Shown: in pieces, positions 27,462 to 39,392 of the stretch
How positions within the stretch are numbered: the first letter of the stretch is position 1
How the letters are laid out: each line of letters opens with the position of its first letter
Assembly: GCA_025786725.1 (NCBI GenBank)
Contig: JAHLTZ010000011.1
Location: 124,001 to 188,000, forward strand
Length of the DNA: 64,000 nt
From: Syncephalis fuscata
Taxonomy: Eukaryota > Zoopagomycota > Zoopagomycetes > Zoopagales > Piptocephalidaceae
Reading direction: 5' to 3'
Translations under genes and position numbers: made by a program
The notes under the pieces: generated by a model
Told to the model about the DNA's origin: nothing
Databases searched by the model: none
The model's input: the letters and a program-made list of their open reading frames with translations, nothing else

Positions 27462-28859
27462 TTAAACCGGCGACCCATAATGCTGTCCCGTAGCATCAGT
27501 TCGTAGTGGTCTTACACGACCACCACCATTATTTTTAGCGTTATTACTAATAGCTGCTGCTGCCGCTAATGAAGCGGTCATTTCTAATGATTCATCGGTA
27601 TCTCTCGTGAGATTATTTAAAAAATTTTGCATGCATTCTTCACGACGAAAGATGTGTCCGTAAAATGGCCGGAAAAATACCAGCCCAAAGAAAAATGTTG
27701 ACGTAAATACGTTCTATAATACAACAATGCGGTTAAATAGACTGAATCTAATTAGCTAGTAGGCTTTAACTTACAAGTAATATCATTGAATAGACACCCC
27801 ATGCACTCCAATGATATTGATTTAAAATAATAGCCGAGTTCCAAACAACGCAGAATATCAAGGCAAAAGAACCAAAACATAACTCACGAAACTCGTTGAA
27901 CGCACTGCGCACATTACGAAGCTGCCAAGTGAAGTAAATGACAATAAGAGCACAAATGCCCGCCATGCTAAAGAATAAGCATTTGAAAGTTAACGTAACG
28001 GAGCAGCCGGTACTATCATCTATCTTGACGGCAAATCTAGGAATAGCACTTGATGTAATGCCGATAACACCCATGGGTATACAGAATATTAGCCAAGGAA
28101 CTACTATAGGTCGCTTTGAAAGCGATTGTTGAAGCAAGAACACATGGCGAACAGTGTATAGTCGGAATATGAGTAGTGCCAGAGTGAGTGAAGCGCCAAA
28201 ACAAAACTGCACCCAAACTATAATAATATACAAAAAAATAGTCATTAATTCGTAGTCCGATAGATGCAATGACAACAAAGTTGATAAATCACCCGTTGTA
28301 TCGCCTATTCTCCTCTCTTTTTTCACCGACTTACCCTCCCATAACGAACAAACGGACCAAAGACCCTTATAACCGAAAACGCCATTGGAATGCTGCAAAG
28401 AAGACCATTGATCAGTATTTTGATCGCTTTTATGCAATGCATCAGGAAAATCTTACTTACCATCATGCCAAGCCACCAGAGGAACGAGCCTAGTTAATAT
28501 TAATTGGTTGTATAGTAATAATAAATATTTAAAATAAAATTTAAATTAAATGTTCAATTTAGTTATTGTAAAACATTATTGTTATTAGTGGATAGTCATT
28601 GAGAATAATCAAGTCACTTACTTAAAAGGAATAGGCCCATAATAGGAACATGTTTTGCTTTAAGTGGCGGATAGTTGCGATGATAGTAAATGTAGACATA
28701 AGATGAGAAACTAATGGCAAATAATAGCGAACAAAAAAGCGTCAGCCAGATAGTTTCGGGAGTCGTAAAAACATATGCGCCCATATTTGAACTGTACAAG
28801 ACCATGTAAGCGCAGAAGATGAGCTGAATCAGTAGAGAAAAGCGGTAACAGCTTTTCAA
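27462..28859 (-). CDS. Seven-transmembrane receptor-like protein, paralogue of the gene at 10320
   Basis: Five exons on the minus strand: 28622-28859, 28461-28489, 28335-28365, 27775-28217 and 27462-27713, with phases that join cleanly through two microexons of 29 and 31 nt. The protein (about 330 residues) has a short N-terminus, 7 hydrophobic helices and a short tail ending after a GGGR segment. The loop YHRNYPPLKAKHVP, the RSAFNEF motif after helix 5, and FRRPFYGHIF-type sequence after helix 7 match the 10320 gene. There is no RGS domain and no long tail. Met at 28782-28784 (MGAYVFTTPE) aligns better with the paralogue's start than the upstream ATG, so the true N-terminus is uncertain. Confidence 0.7.
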
Positions 28860-30723
28860 GTGTCAAGATAGTATATGAGAGCAGCGGGGATTCGCGTTGA
28901 CGGGCAAACGAATCAGCAATTGTCAAGAAGAGTCAAGAAAGCAGCAATATTTCTATGAGTGCAGCTTGCTACCACGAACAAAGACGGAATGGAGAACAAT
29001 CAAGGCAATAAGCAAGTGAAGATGTGCTGGTAGCAGCTGAACAAACAATGGAATGCCAACGATACCTATCGTGGTGGAGGAAATGGAGGAGAGAAGCGTA
29101 AAAATTGCGAATAGACCAGCTACCACGTGTAACAATGATGTCCACAACACTGAAATCGATAAAAGAGTGCAAACGTTATATACCACGCCCAGCGGGTATT
29201 AGAAGGTGGATCTGTATGCAAATTGACGAGGAGTAAAGAAGCAAAGACCGTAATAGTCGGCATAAGAAATAAGTGTCAAGGTTTAAAGGAAGAAAGCGGC
29301 GAGTTTTAATTCAGACTTTTTAGACGCCAGCGATATTGGTGTTCAAACGCCGCTTGTTGATTTTAGCATGAAACTTACCTGGCATTTGTTAAAAAGGAGC
29401 ATGAGGGGCTAGTGCTAACTAGAGTGGATACGACTCCGCAAATCATCTGCTTCAGCATTGCGTGCTTGTATGCGTATGTGTTTGTGCGCGTGTGCACCTA
29501 TATGGACGATGGCCTATCAATAAAGGAAAGGCTGAGTGTTCTGAATTTAAACTAGTGTACAACACTCCGATAATACTTTTGTAGCCTTGGTCGAATTTCC
29601 ATTATTTCATCAGAATATTAGCTTTATTAAATTGCAAAAGTTCAGAGCGCATGAAAATAGCAAAATGTGCTACTTGTTTCTAATATGTACTTGTGTACGT
29701 GTACTTGTGTAGCCATTCATATACAACTATGGCGTTGCGTTACGACAAATAAAGCTCGTATTGACTAGGTGTGGGCCCATAATTATGCAGTAAACAGACG
29801 TCAGGGCATTCATACAAGACTATAAGGCCCAGTGCGTTGTGTAAGACTAATAATAAGCCAAGGATTTAGGGCCAAACGAGAATGTAACAATGTAGGAGAG
29901 TGGCGCCAGCGGCTTTTATATTGTCATGTTAGCGATTGGCCCTCTCCATTTGATCGTTTATTCGTGGCGATATAATATTAAATCCGATAGATAGACGAAT
30001 AAGGCCTAAGCAGCATGGGTTTTGAAAGAGTATTTGCACAGTTGGCTAGTAATATGTCTAGTCTTCCAAGCAGATGGAATCAGTTGCTTATAGTGAATCA
30101 TTGTAATAAAACTTGTAACTCGTGCATCTATTGTTTACTTGATGCTATTAACAATGTCATTTTTATTGTATTTATAATTGTGACTATTATTATTGTGGCG
30201 ATATTCCCTTATCAATATCACAATAGTTACACACTACTGACTTGTAAAAGGCATAACATGCAAAAAAAGATAACAAAAATAATTTGTTACAAAAACGGTG
30301 CAAAATAGTTAGCCACTTAAACAGATGATTTTTATTTTCATGTTGAAACATGAATGTAATAATAGCACTTGTATTTAACTTGTAGTTTCATTTCTAATAT
30401 CAGTAAAAATAATAAAATAAAACAGCATTGAGTCGAGTCGAGTATACAACTCGGATTAATTCATATATTTGGTGATGAGTATAGCAGAATACAGCAACAT
30501 TACTAATGTTAAAGCTGAAATAAAACAAAATAACAAAAACGAGTCTACCCAATTCGGTTTGATTCAAAAAAGATTAAATAAATAACAATGACAGCGCGAC
30601 AATCATTAATTTTCTCTCTCTACTGGTCTACTATACTACATTTTGTAAACTATCATGGCAGACCCTAAAGGTAAAACATTGTGCAAGAAGAGTACAGTAT
30701 TGATAGGTGACTAATAGAATATA
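28860..30723. other. Intergenic between the 7TM gene and Aladin
   Basis: About 1.9 kb. It includes hydrophobic minus-strand frames near 28953-29186 without an ATG, a donor-like AG/GTAAGT on the minus strand at about 29375 that could mark a 5'-UTR intron of the 7TM gene, and a possible small gene at 30015-30308 (listed separately). Confidence 0.4.
30015..30308 (+). CDS. Hypothetical small membrane protein
   Basis: 97-residue frame starting at ATG 30015. It has an amphipathic N-terminus (MGFERVFAQLASNMSSLPSR), a Cys-containing stretch (NHCNKTCNSCIYC) and one strong membrane helix (NVIFIVFIIVTIIIVAIF), then a basic tail. No family is recognised. It stands alone in AT-rich DNA where a frame of this length can occur by chance, so it is only a candidate. 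Confidence 0.25.
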   Translation: MGFERVFAQLASNMSSLPSRWNQLLIVNHCNKTCNSCIYCLLDAINNVIFIVFIIVTIIIVAIFPYQYHNSYTLLTCKRHNMQKKITKIICYKNGAK

Positions 30724-33283
30724 ATGGCTATAGCACAAGTGCAGCGACCACCTGCTGAAGGAGCGATTACAGTAGCCGAGATTGATTTGGAAATGGGTAA
30801 GTTAACTGTAGATATACAGTGCAATAGTTGGCTAATACGTAAATATCAGTTGCGTTACAAGACGATCGCGACAACAATATTGCACGATATGCCGCAGCAG
30901 GAGTAAGAAAACAAGCTAAAGTATACGAACACAAGTCGTACTGACATGGTAATTACATTGTTTGTTAAGGGTGTTTGTTATCCACATATTATGATTCCAG
31001 CAGCTATTTGGAAAGATATCCATACGGCAATAGTAAATCAGCGTGAAACGACGAATAGCAATACAGCTGCTATCGATGAACATGGCGAACAAGGATTTGT
31101 AAAAAAAGTGCAAATCCGTCCTATGCCAATGGCTAATACTGGACGAGGAGATGAGACACATAAAGTTACGACAACCATGACAGTGCCACAACGTAAACTA
31201 GGTGTGGAGAATATTTCATCTTCGTCTAGCTTTCAAGAAACAGTTGCATGGATGTTACAAGCCGATTCAAGGTAGGTGTTTTGCATGTATAGTATTAAAT
31301 TTATTGTTTACATTGATGTTAGGGAAATGATTCAAGCATTTATGAACCGAATTGGCATTGTAGGCTGGGAGAAGTGGCGAAGGCGCTGGTTAGACCCGCT
31401 AACAGCGATGATAACACCACCAGTAAGTTAATGCAAATGAACTATACTATGATGGTGCTGTAAAGATGATAACCAGTGCATAACTTGATGATAGCCATCA
31501 CACGCTGTATTGCATCGATCTGAATGGCCAACGACATGTATTGCATGGCATCCATATAGACAAATAATGGCTATAGCACATCGTAATGATATGGCATTTA
31601 TGTATAATGTAGAAGAGCAAGGTAGATGAGATAGACAGATTATAAATAGTAAATTAATAAGTCTATAATATAAACTATGTAGAATGGTTCCCTGATCCAT
31701 TGCATCATCCTTTACAACAAGATCTGGTGCAACTTGTATGGCGTCCTAATGCTGCTGGTGCATTGGCAGCTGTTTGTCGGTAAGTAAATTAAATTAAATA
31801 TTTTATAACAGTTTTAGACAAATACAAATTAACTATTATTATTATTATTATTATTAGACAAGGTATTGCATTATGGAGATTTCCATTATATAATTGGCAA
31901 TCAACAACAGGATCACCTCAAGCTTATATGACCTGGCTACATCATACAGCAATTGAAGATGTAAGCTGTTGTGCTTGGGATCCTACTGGACAATATCCTT
32001 TTTATAATATATATATAAATATAGAAACAATATTATACCTTATCCTTAACAAAGCAATATTTACATTTTTAGCAGTAGCTGGTAGAGCAGATGCTTCTTT
32101 ATTAATCTGGCATGTGGCAACAGAGACGGTAGTGCCATTGCGACGAATAGGCTCGGGTATTGCCAGTTTACAATGGAGCCCAGATGGTCAATATTTGTGC
32201 ACAGCTCCTCGAGAGTATGTTAATTTGTCAATTCATATAAATATACTTGGAAAATAACCATTATATTTAGAGATGATGCATTGCGTATATGGGAAACAAA
32301 AACATGGACCGCAGTACGAGCAGCCGAGTTATCATCAGGAGTAACGGTTAGTTATTTGCTATATATATTATGTGTTTATTTATAATATGTATTTAGAGCA
32401 TATACTGGGCACCCAGTTCACGACATCTACTTTTTTCACTTGAAAAGGATACACACATTTATGTATTGCAACTCATAGCAACACAGAGTCATATTGGTAA
32501 GTATATTATTATAGCACACACTTTGAATCTAGCTAGATAGGCTTAAAACTGCAAATTATTAATGATAAAAATAGATTTTAGAATATTGGATGAACCACGT
32601 AGTTTAGAAGCAGTTGCATTACGTGACGAAGAAGGAAAAATGGTTCGGTATGTATATCATGGTGTACTAAAATCAGACTACTTACTACAATTGGTTAGTG
32701 TTGGTGGTGTCATTCGAAGTATGGCACTAGATCCAAATGGAGAAAGATTAGCGGTGATCTTTGAGCCACAAAAAGATAAAAAGATGTCAATTAACGCTAA
32801 AAAGAAGGGAAATGCAGTTAACGATAAGAATAATCAGCAGAATGGCAGTGAACTTATTATGGTATTTATGGTTCGACTATCTAGTTGGATTGGTGAACGG
32901 CGCCCATTATTACAAAGGTGAGATGATGGCGGATGACTTGTAATATATTCTAATACTGCTATTATTATTAGCGGATATATTCGCGGACCACCGGCACCAG
33001 ATTATGAACCAGGTGATATTCTTAATGTGGCACATCCACCACATGCTGCAGCACTGGCTTTTGCCCAACAATTTGACCGTGGATCTCTATTAGCCGTGGT
33101 AAGTAAATCTATATAATATGTGTGTAATGAAAAAGCAAAAAACTAACTAATATCCATTAATAGGCATGGGATAATGGTAAAATTACATTTGTGCCATTCT
33201 TCTATATGGCCAATAGTCGACTACCCAATAATTCAGATCATCAGTATCAGAACCAGCCTGTAAGGCGTAATAATGCTTGGTAG
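30724..33283 (+). CDS. AAAS: Aladin (AAAS) WD-repeat nucleoporin
   Basis: WD40 beta-propeller nucleoporin of the pore's cytoplasmic side, known in animals, plants and many fungi outside yeasts. The start (ATG 30724) gives an N-terminus like aladin's (QRPPAEGAITVAEID). WD blades follow in order: an exon near 31491-31621 with PTTCIAWHPYRQIMAIAH, then LVQLVWRPNAAGALAAVC, VSCCAWDPTGQ, a blade with ASLLIWHVATETVVPL, LQWSPDGQYLCTAP and SIYWAPSSRHLLFSL. Before the stop at 33281-33283 comes the family's C-terminal block, FDRGSLLAVAWDNGKITFVPFFYMANS. At least eight introns of about 40-110 nt are needed. Frames join without any break that I could see, unlike several neighbours. Junctions in the first 500 bp are not all resolved. 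Confidence 0.88.
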
Positions 33284-33414
33284 ACATTTGAGTCATATGA
33301 AGTTAAATAACATACTATTTTATTAAAATGATATAAATATAAAGTGATCTGATTATTGTTTATGGGGAATGTATTTATTATTGAATTATTCCACTTCTTT
33401 TCTTTTGACCAACC

Positions 33415-34317
33415 ATGAACGACGGTGTCAGTATTTTCGTAGCATTAGTAATATTGGTGTTTGTGCTTCGCTGGCTATTGGGTAGGATAATACCTAGTAT
33501 TTACTAAAAAATACGAATATAATGATATTTGGTCTATTATTGTTGCTAATACTGCTGTTACTGCCACGGTTATTAGCAGGAAACACGGCGGAACAAGGGG
33601 GAGGATTTGGTCATCGACCAGTGCCTGAAGAATGGGTAAGTAGCGCTAGTAGACTGTATGGCTGCTAGTAGCTTATACTAATTAGTATAGGTCCATACGG
33701 TTCATTCGATGTTTCCTCATTTACCGCCGGCAGCGATTCGACGGGAATTGGAACGAACACGTTCGGTCGAGTTAACGTGTGAACGCATTCTACGCGATGG
33801 CACTCTACCCACGGTAAGTAATAGCAGAAGTGCTAGAATGTGTTTATTTTAGATTAATAAAGAGTGGCGCAAAGTATTAATAAGTTTATAAATAAATGAA
33901 TTAACCATTAACATCTACAATTAGTTACCGAGCGACACGGCATCAATGCCATCGGGACCTGCCGGTCATGGCGGTGAACGGGCGCGTGAAGGATCACAGA
34001 GTGCAGCTAGCACTTCACTTTTGCAGCGCTATCAATTGTCAGATGCGCAACTTGCCGATGTACGGGACGACCAGCCGTTGGACCGTACGTGGGAGTCGGA
34101 AAGTACACAGCGCGAGAAACGGTTACAAGCACGTAAAGCTCAAATGGTTCTTATGGCTCGCAAGTAAGTAATTTGCCTTTAGTTATTAATATGGCATCAG
34201 CTAATGTATCTTTTGTTTGTTATCGTCATGGTGATTAGGCGTATGTTGTCGCACAACCAGCAAGAACCGCAAGATAGTGTATCTAGCGATAAGGGCAAGG
34301 AGCGTGCCGACTATTAA
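33415..34317 (+). CDS. CUE1: Cue1-type ER ubiquitin-coupling protein
   Basis: In fungi Cue1 anchors the E2 enzyme Ubc7 at the ER membrane and activates it for ER-associated degradation. The ATG at 33415 starts a short exon with one membrane helix (VSIFVALVILVFVLRWLL). After an intron comes GFGHRPVPEEW, then an exon from about 33690 with the CUE domain: VHSMFPHLPPAAIRRELERTRSVELTCERILRDGTLP, carrying the family's MFP and di-hydrophobic positions. The C-terminal part has a charged helix EKRLQARKAQMVLMARK followed by RML, matching the Ubc7-binding region of fungal Cue1 proteins. The stop is at 34315-34317. Five exons. This architecture is one of the best fungal markers in the window. Confidence 0.85.
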
Positions 34318-34582
34318 ATAATAATAATTTTATGATATTTTATCCAATACAATGATGGATTAAATAATGAATCTTTAGGCAAACCAATGAAGATATTGTT
34401 GATGGTAATAACGATAAAACACTGTTACTATTAATATAGTATTTATTAGTTTATAAAGTTTATAAATTTAAGAAAATGGTTACAATAAAGATGCAAGTAA
34501 ACTACATTAATTATATACAAAGTGTATAACTTTTAATTATTTAATTTAATAAATATTGTTATTATGTTCTGGCTTTAAAACA

Positions 34583-35288
34583 AGCGTCGAAGAGGGCGAA
34601 CGTCGTGAATGCCTGTAAGTAGACAAGTCTCTAAAATAGACGATTGATTCATGGCGTTTATAGCAAACAAGCAGTGATATGTGCCGTGTTGCCACCAGCA
34701 GGTCCACAACGATCGCGTGTGCTGGCTATGCTGTATAAAAGCGATCGCACACGTGAACTCACCGGACTGTATTCGATGTTGACAAAAGTATATTTAGATC
34801 GAGTATTGTCATCTGAAGAAGTGGCGCTGTTTACCGAACATCTTTCCGAACACCATCAGGCCATATTGGCCGATGGCAGCACGGTGCTGGACCGGGCCGT
34901 ACTTGAACATAATCTGCTAAGTGCATCAAGGCTATATGATTATATCTGCGTAAACGAACTGGCCCGACTACTTAATACCACAGAGACACATGCAGAGACT
35001 ATTGCGGCACGTATGATAGGCGAGGGTCGAATCCGTGGCTCAATCGACCAAATAGAGCGATTAATTGCATTTGAACGTACACCCATGGGAGAACAAACCA
35101 GAGAAGCCGAACCAACTACCGGAGCCGATGTAGGTCGCGGTGCTACACTTGAATCATCATCGGCACGTATATTTAGTCGTTGGGATGAAAGATTACAGTC
35201 ACTTTGTGCACATGTAGAAGAAATGAGCGAGGCAATTGTTAAAAAGCATCCTGAATGGGCCAAGCACCATGCTACATTACGTGCATAA
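34583..35288 (+). pseudogene. CSN4: COP9 signalosome subunit 4, C-terminal half only
   Basis: The frame matches the PCI and winged-helix half of CSN4: KQAVICAVLPPAGPQRSRVLAML, then ADGSTVLDRAVLEHNLLSAS, then the GSIDQIERLIAFE segment and a C-terminal helix. An exon ending near 34617 (SVEEGERREC) joins in phase across an intron to the main exon and also aligns with CSN4. The usual N-terminal helical-repeat half (about 190 residues) is missing: the Cue1 stop is only 265 bp upstream and no matching frame lies between. No in-frame ATG precedes the conserved start; the first Met is inside LAMLYKSD. An insert of about 25 residues (near RTPMGEQTREAE) is not in the animal protein. A truncated pseudogene, a shortened gene or a misassembly are all possible. 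Confidence 0.75.
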
Positions 35289-35455
35289 CTTGCTAGATAT
35301 AAATCCAATAAGTACGGTTAATAAATATGCTATTATAGCTGTAGAATATGCAATACAAATATTGTTATATTAGTTATGGTTATATCAGACTGGTTTTACG
35401 TAGTTTAACCTAATTATTACAATAACAAAGCAACGATTATTATTTAAATGGTATT

Positions 35456-35926
35456 TTATTCATCATCGTCGATATAATGAACAGCATAAGTGTAGATGGC
35501 ATCTAACCGTTCTACACAAGCATCTTCTTGTAATGAATATTTAAGAAAACGTGACACGCCTTCATCACGATAAACAAGTGTCAATGCATTATCAGTTGGC
35601 GGCAGTGTGGCCAACAAGTCTCCATCTTCTGTATTAATATAATGATAAGCACCCTGCCATTCCTTTTTATCATCATCGATATTAGGCCAATGGACAGCAG
35701 TTTCGCTGCTATTTCCCGCTGTACTTGGTGAGGCAAGTATATAAAATAATGCATCCAAGCCCGTGGGTTCAATCCAATCATCACGTAATAATGTATAATT
35801 ACCGTGTACAATAACCAAATACAATACTACACTATAATAATTTTCGTTATTGATCATTAATAAAAAATTACTACATGTTCATATAATCGGTTACGTTATA
35901 TAGCCATTAAAGATATAAGCTGCCAT
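35456..35926 (-). pseudogene. Tpa1/OGFOD1 prolyl hydroxylase, C-terminal fragment
   Basis: The minus-strand frame matches only the C-terminal end of Tpa1/OGFOD1, a 2-oxoglutarate dioxygenase that hydroxylates a proline of ribosomal protein uS12: GNYTLLRDDWIEPTGLDALF, then GAYHYINTEDGDLLATL and DNALTLVYRDEGVSRFLKY. The Fe/2OG catalytic domain and about three quarters of the usual length are absent. A short upstream exon starting at ATG 35924-35926 (MAAYIFNGY) can be spliced in frame to it, so a short protein could still be made. It is convergent with the CSN4 fragment, 167 bp apart, and just downstream of the ASH1 gene. Being C-terminal-only like CSN4 suggests a shared rearrangement or an assembly fault. 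Confidence 0.7.
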
Positions 35927-35963
35927 GTCTATACATTATTTTAGATAAAAATGCATATTTATT

Positions 35964-36106
35964 TTAATGGCTTGATTTTTGACGTTTTGATCCCAATAGT
36001 TCAATCACTTTATCAAGTGAATGTGATCGTTTTCGCTCTAATGATAAAGTTTTGTCAGTTATTCCAGTAGTATAAGTAGTATGTATATTAATAGAAATAG
36101 TATTGT

Positions 36107-36137
<31 letters not shown>

Positions 36138-38719
36138 TGAGTAGGAGCCACGAGATCGCGAGAAAGATACTGGTCGCTTTCCACTGTTGGCCATGGCCTA
36201 TTATAAATAAAAGTGTCAATCTAGCTATAAACAGTCTAACAAATACTTACCAATTTCTCAACTTGTCTAATATTTCGCAATAGAAATAATCGCATAGTAC
36301 GGAGTGTAACAGCATAACGTTGCAGTTTAGGTGTTACAGGCACTGCCCGATATTCATTTAGTGGTGTCCATCGTTGATGTCGTAATGTCTAAAATGGTTT
36401 ACAATAATATAATAAGTTATTTATCATTGATAGCTAGTTATAAGCACTATATACCTCTTGGCGATTACAATGTTGTTGTTGTTGATGTCTTGTAGTAGAT
36501 ACACTTTTACGTTGTGTTCGTCCATTGATTATAATGTGTTTATTGTCACCTTTCTTTAAGCATGCATTATTCGGGATTCGATTGCGTTGTCCAATAACGC
36601 CACGACAGCGTGGACTGCCACAATAGCATGGCTCTTCCATTCCACTCATGCTTTCATAATTATAATCATAGGTAAGCTCGGTACCAGCCTCAATCACAGC
36701 AGTTGCAAATAAACCAATACGCAATTCACCATCCACAAACCTATATTAAATACGATTAGTAAGCTCATTAGTGTAATACAAATAGCTATTACCATTTTTC
36801 AATATGGCAATTAGGTTCGCAGCTAATTATTAGCCAATAGTATAATACATATATAAATACAAACATCAATTGAAAGAATCTATACAGACTCGTTAATTAC
36901 CTATGGTTGGCAAATCGTGCATCTGTGCCTCGTCTACCCGCATCAATGACACGGCCATGGCCGCATTCAAGGAAATAAAAGTTATGATGGCCGTGATAGA
37001 TTGTATTCATTCTTTCCAAACAAGTACGCTGTGTAATAACTTCACCGCAATATTCGGTAATTAGTTGACCAGCTTGAAGTGGTACTTTTGTACGTAGTCC
37101 AAAGCCTCGATTCATTGTCTAGACATATTAAAATATAAATATATATATATATATTGAAATAGTCATTGATAATAGTCAATGCTTACTTACGCCAAATACT
37201 TCAAGCTCCTTTACAAATTCATGTCGTCGAAATCGTTGATTACTACACAAATTGCCACATCCACACAGTTTGGGAGAACATTCATAAAACATCATACTGA
37301 TTTGACATAAATAAATCACTAATTAACAACATTTTTGCCTCTACAAATTATAACTTACCGATTAAAGCAAGTATCGTCCACACATCCTCGACTTGTATTA
37401 TCTTCAGCTTTTTGACATTCACATACAGCCTGTTCCATTACAAGTCGTTTCATTCCTTCCTCGTAGCCGTCTAATTAATGTATGTTTACCATGATAAAAT
37501 GGTTAATTTGTTTAATATTATAAACTAAGGTCTACTTACTGCTACGTATCTTGACAAATGGTGGCGGTTCTCGATGGCGTACAAGTAATCCCTCATTTGC
37601 AGCAAACCAAATATCCCAGGCAATTGGAATTCTTGTTCAAGCGTCTCGTCAAGCAATTCTGCACCCGAATGAATTGGTAATGGAAATGGTACAACGTCAT
37701 CAACTAGAGGACGAGCACAGGTGCCATAGATGCCACAGTCCCAGAATGTCTTTTTACTATAAACATTCTCGGTCAGTAGTGGAGGCTGTGCAGCAAGCCA
37801 CGTTTGAAATAAACGAGGGATAAGCTTGCGATTTATTGTACTCTGCTGCTTATCACATGTCGCCTATAATTGTATATGTGTTAATTATTATCGCAAATCT
37901 AATGGCTATTTACCTTGGACGACGTAGACTTTGATGATGATTTAGATGATGATGTAGCAACGGCTGAGGCTAGAGTCAGTGGCAATTTAAATGGTACTGA
38001 AGTTTTCAATAAAGCTTCACCATGAAAGAGCGGTAATGGCAATGCCGTATTATCTGGCATCTCTTGTGATGCAAAAAGCCCTGAAACTAGAATGTTGGTT
38101 TTTAATTTTATAACTTTCGATTCTTCTTTTTCAAGTGTTTCAATGCGGGCCAATTCAGTTTTTGAATAGGCTGGCAATTTAGTTTCCATCAGGCTAATCG
38201 TGTCGAAGTGCGCTTTTTAGACGATGTTGGTGCAGGTGATAATGATGGTAAGTTTCAGGCATTGATTTGGCCCGAGTTGCCTTCTTAGATGGCAATGACA
38301 CAGATGGTAATGTCTTGGGTGGTATTACTGGATTATTCTTTGTTGGCTCATTTTTTACAATGGCTTTCTTCGTTGTTTTGTCATTCACTATATTAATTGT
38401 ATCTCTCCGTTGTAGTATTTTGATAAATACGTTGACTTTTCCTTAAAGCATACTGAGTTGTAGTTTGCTTTTGCGTAGATGACAACTTGTTTTCAATAGG
38501 CAATGCATCTGCGGTCATTTCTGGTAATGCTAATGTGGTCACAACTACATTTACTGCAGCATCTCGCCTTGTACGTAATACACGATGATGGTCCGTCTAA
38601 ATGTATATATTTCGTATATATAATTAAATTATTATCTCTACCAAACTGTTATTATAGTCTACCTGAATAGACTTTTTTGTTGTGGCGTGCAATGGCTTAG
38701 TTGTTGTGCTGTTTGCCAT
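35964..38719 (-). CDS. ASH1-type SET-domain histone H3K36 methyltransferase; frame breaks
   Basis: Nuclear lysine methyltransferase. In order: N-terminal Thr/Lys-rich part from ATG 38717-38719 with a YALRKSQ motif; an AWS domain (CECQKAEDNTSRGCVDDTCFNR, then FYECSPKLCGCGNLCSNQRF); a SET domain (MNRGFGLRTKVPLQAGQLI, ARFANHSCEPNCHIEKW, GTELTYDYNYES) and post-SET Cys (CYCGSPRCRGVIG). TYDYN and the AWS spacing fit ASH1 better than SET2. The tail contains a poly-Thr run coded by a TAG-repeat at 36103-36135. About ten exons. Two single-base breaks: the 5-T run at 38214-38218 (one base too many) and near 37614-37620 (one base too few). Both flanking parts stay protein-like, so these look like sequence errors. 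Confidence 0.82.
36103..36135 (+). repeat. TAG trinucleotide repeat encoding poly-Thr on the minus strand
   Basis: A run of about ten triplets inside the last exon of the ASH1 gene. On the coding strand it gives consecutive Thr codons, so length changes alter the protein tail without breaking the frame. Confidence 0.8.
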
Positions 38720-39392
38720 TATAATCTTTTTTTTCTTGTTACTATTGGCCACGCCTAATGTATATTCAACATTAAATATAGCCATTGGTATATATTGTTG
38801 CTATAAAATAATGACTAGACTTACTGAAGATATTTTACTATCATCAAGTAAAATATTGCTTTCTTGACTAGCGAGTAAATCTTTAAAGTTATTTAATTTG
38901 ATAGCTTTCTTCAAATGACTAGCGGCTAACCTTACGGTTATTTGGCGACGCGAACAAAAAATAAACAAACAAATAGGCCAAAAATATATTGAGTACGCGT
39001 TTGGCACGTAACCGAATATAGGCGATTTCAAGCAAAAATGTGATAGCAAAAAACTTAGAATCTGCTAGCAAATAGACGACACATAAACTAACAAAAAGTA
39101 AAAGACACGGTGGCCAAGCAAAAGTAATAAGAAGAAAGAAAAAGTAATAAGTGAAGAGACTATCTTTGTTTTTGTTCAATAACTCCAGAAAAGGCTACGT
39201 TGATTATGGCGTGATGGAAATCATTAAACTGGATTGATTTAAACCGATTTGAGTAGTATACTAATTTTAGAGGCAAGTAATAAGGATATATGCGTACTGG
39301 CCAAATCAGTCAATCTATAATTTTGTCCTATTTAATAGGATACGGAATTTATTTTATTAGTTTGATTCTTGTAATATTATTGCTTATTGATC
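38720..39392. other. Divergent intergenic region between ASH1 and the AIRIM-like gene
   Basis: About 670 bp, AT-rich, serving as promoter for both genes. Overlapping hydrophobic minus-strand frames near 38801-39179 show no motif and are not called. Confidence 0.5.

Noticed and set aside
29365-29385. ACTTACCTGGC, identical to the 5' end of U1 snRNA
   Set aside because: No U1-like stem-loops or Sm site follow. On the minus strand it is simply a strong donor (CCAG/GTAAGT) upstream of the 7TM gene, perhaps a 5'-UTR intron.
37551-37823. Plus-strand 90-codon frame
   Set aside because: It lies opposite the ASH1 exon just upstream of the AWS domain, whose minus-strand reading is protein-like and joins its neighbours.
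38360-38420. A third frame break in the ASH1 gene
   Set aside because: A 43-nt intron (donor GTATTT, branch-like TACTACA, acceptor ATATAG on the minus strand) restores the frame.
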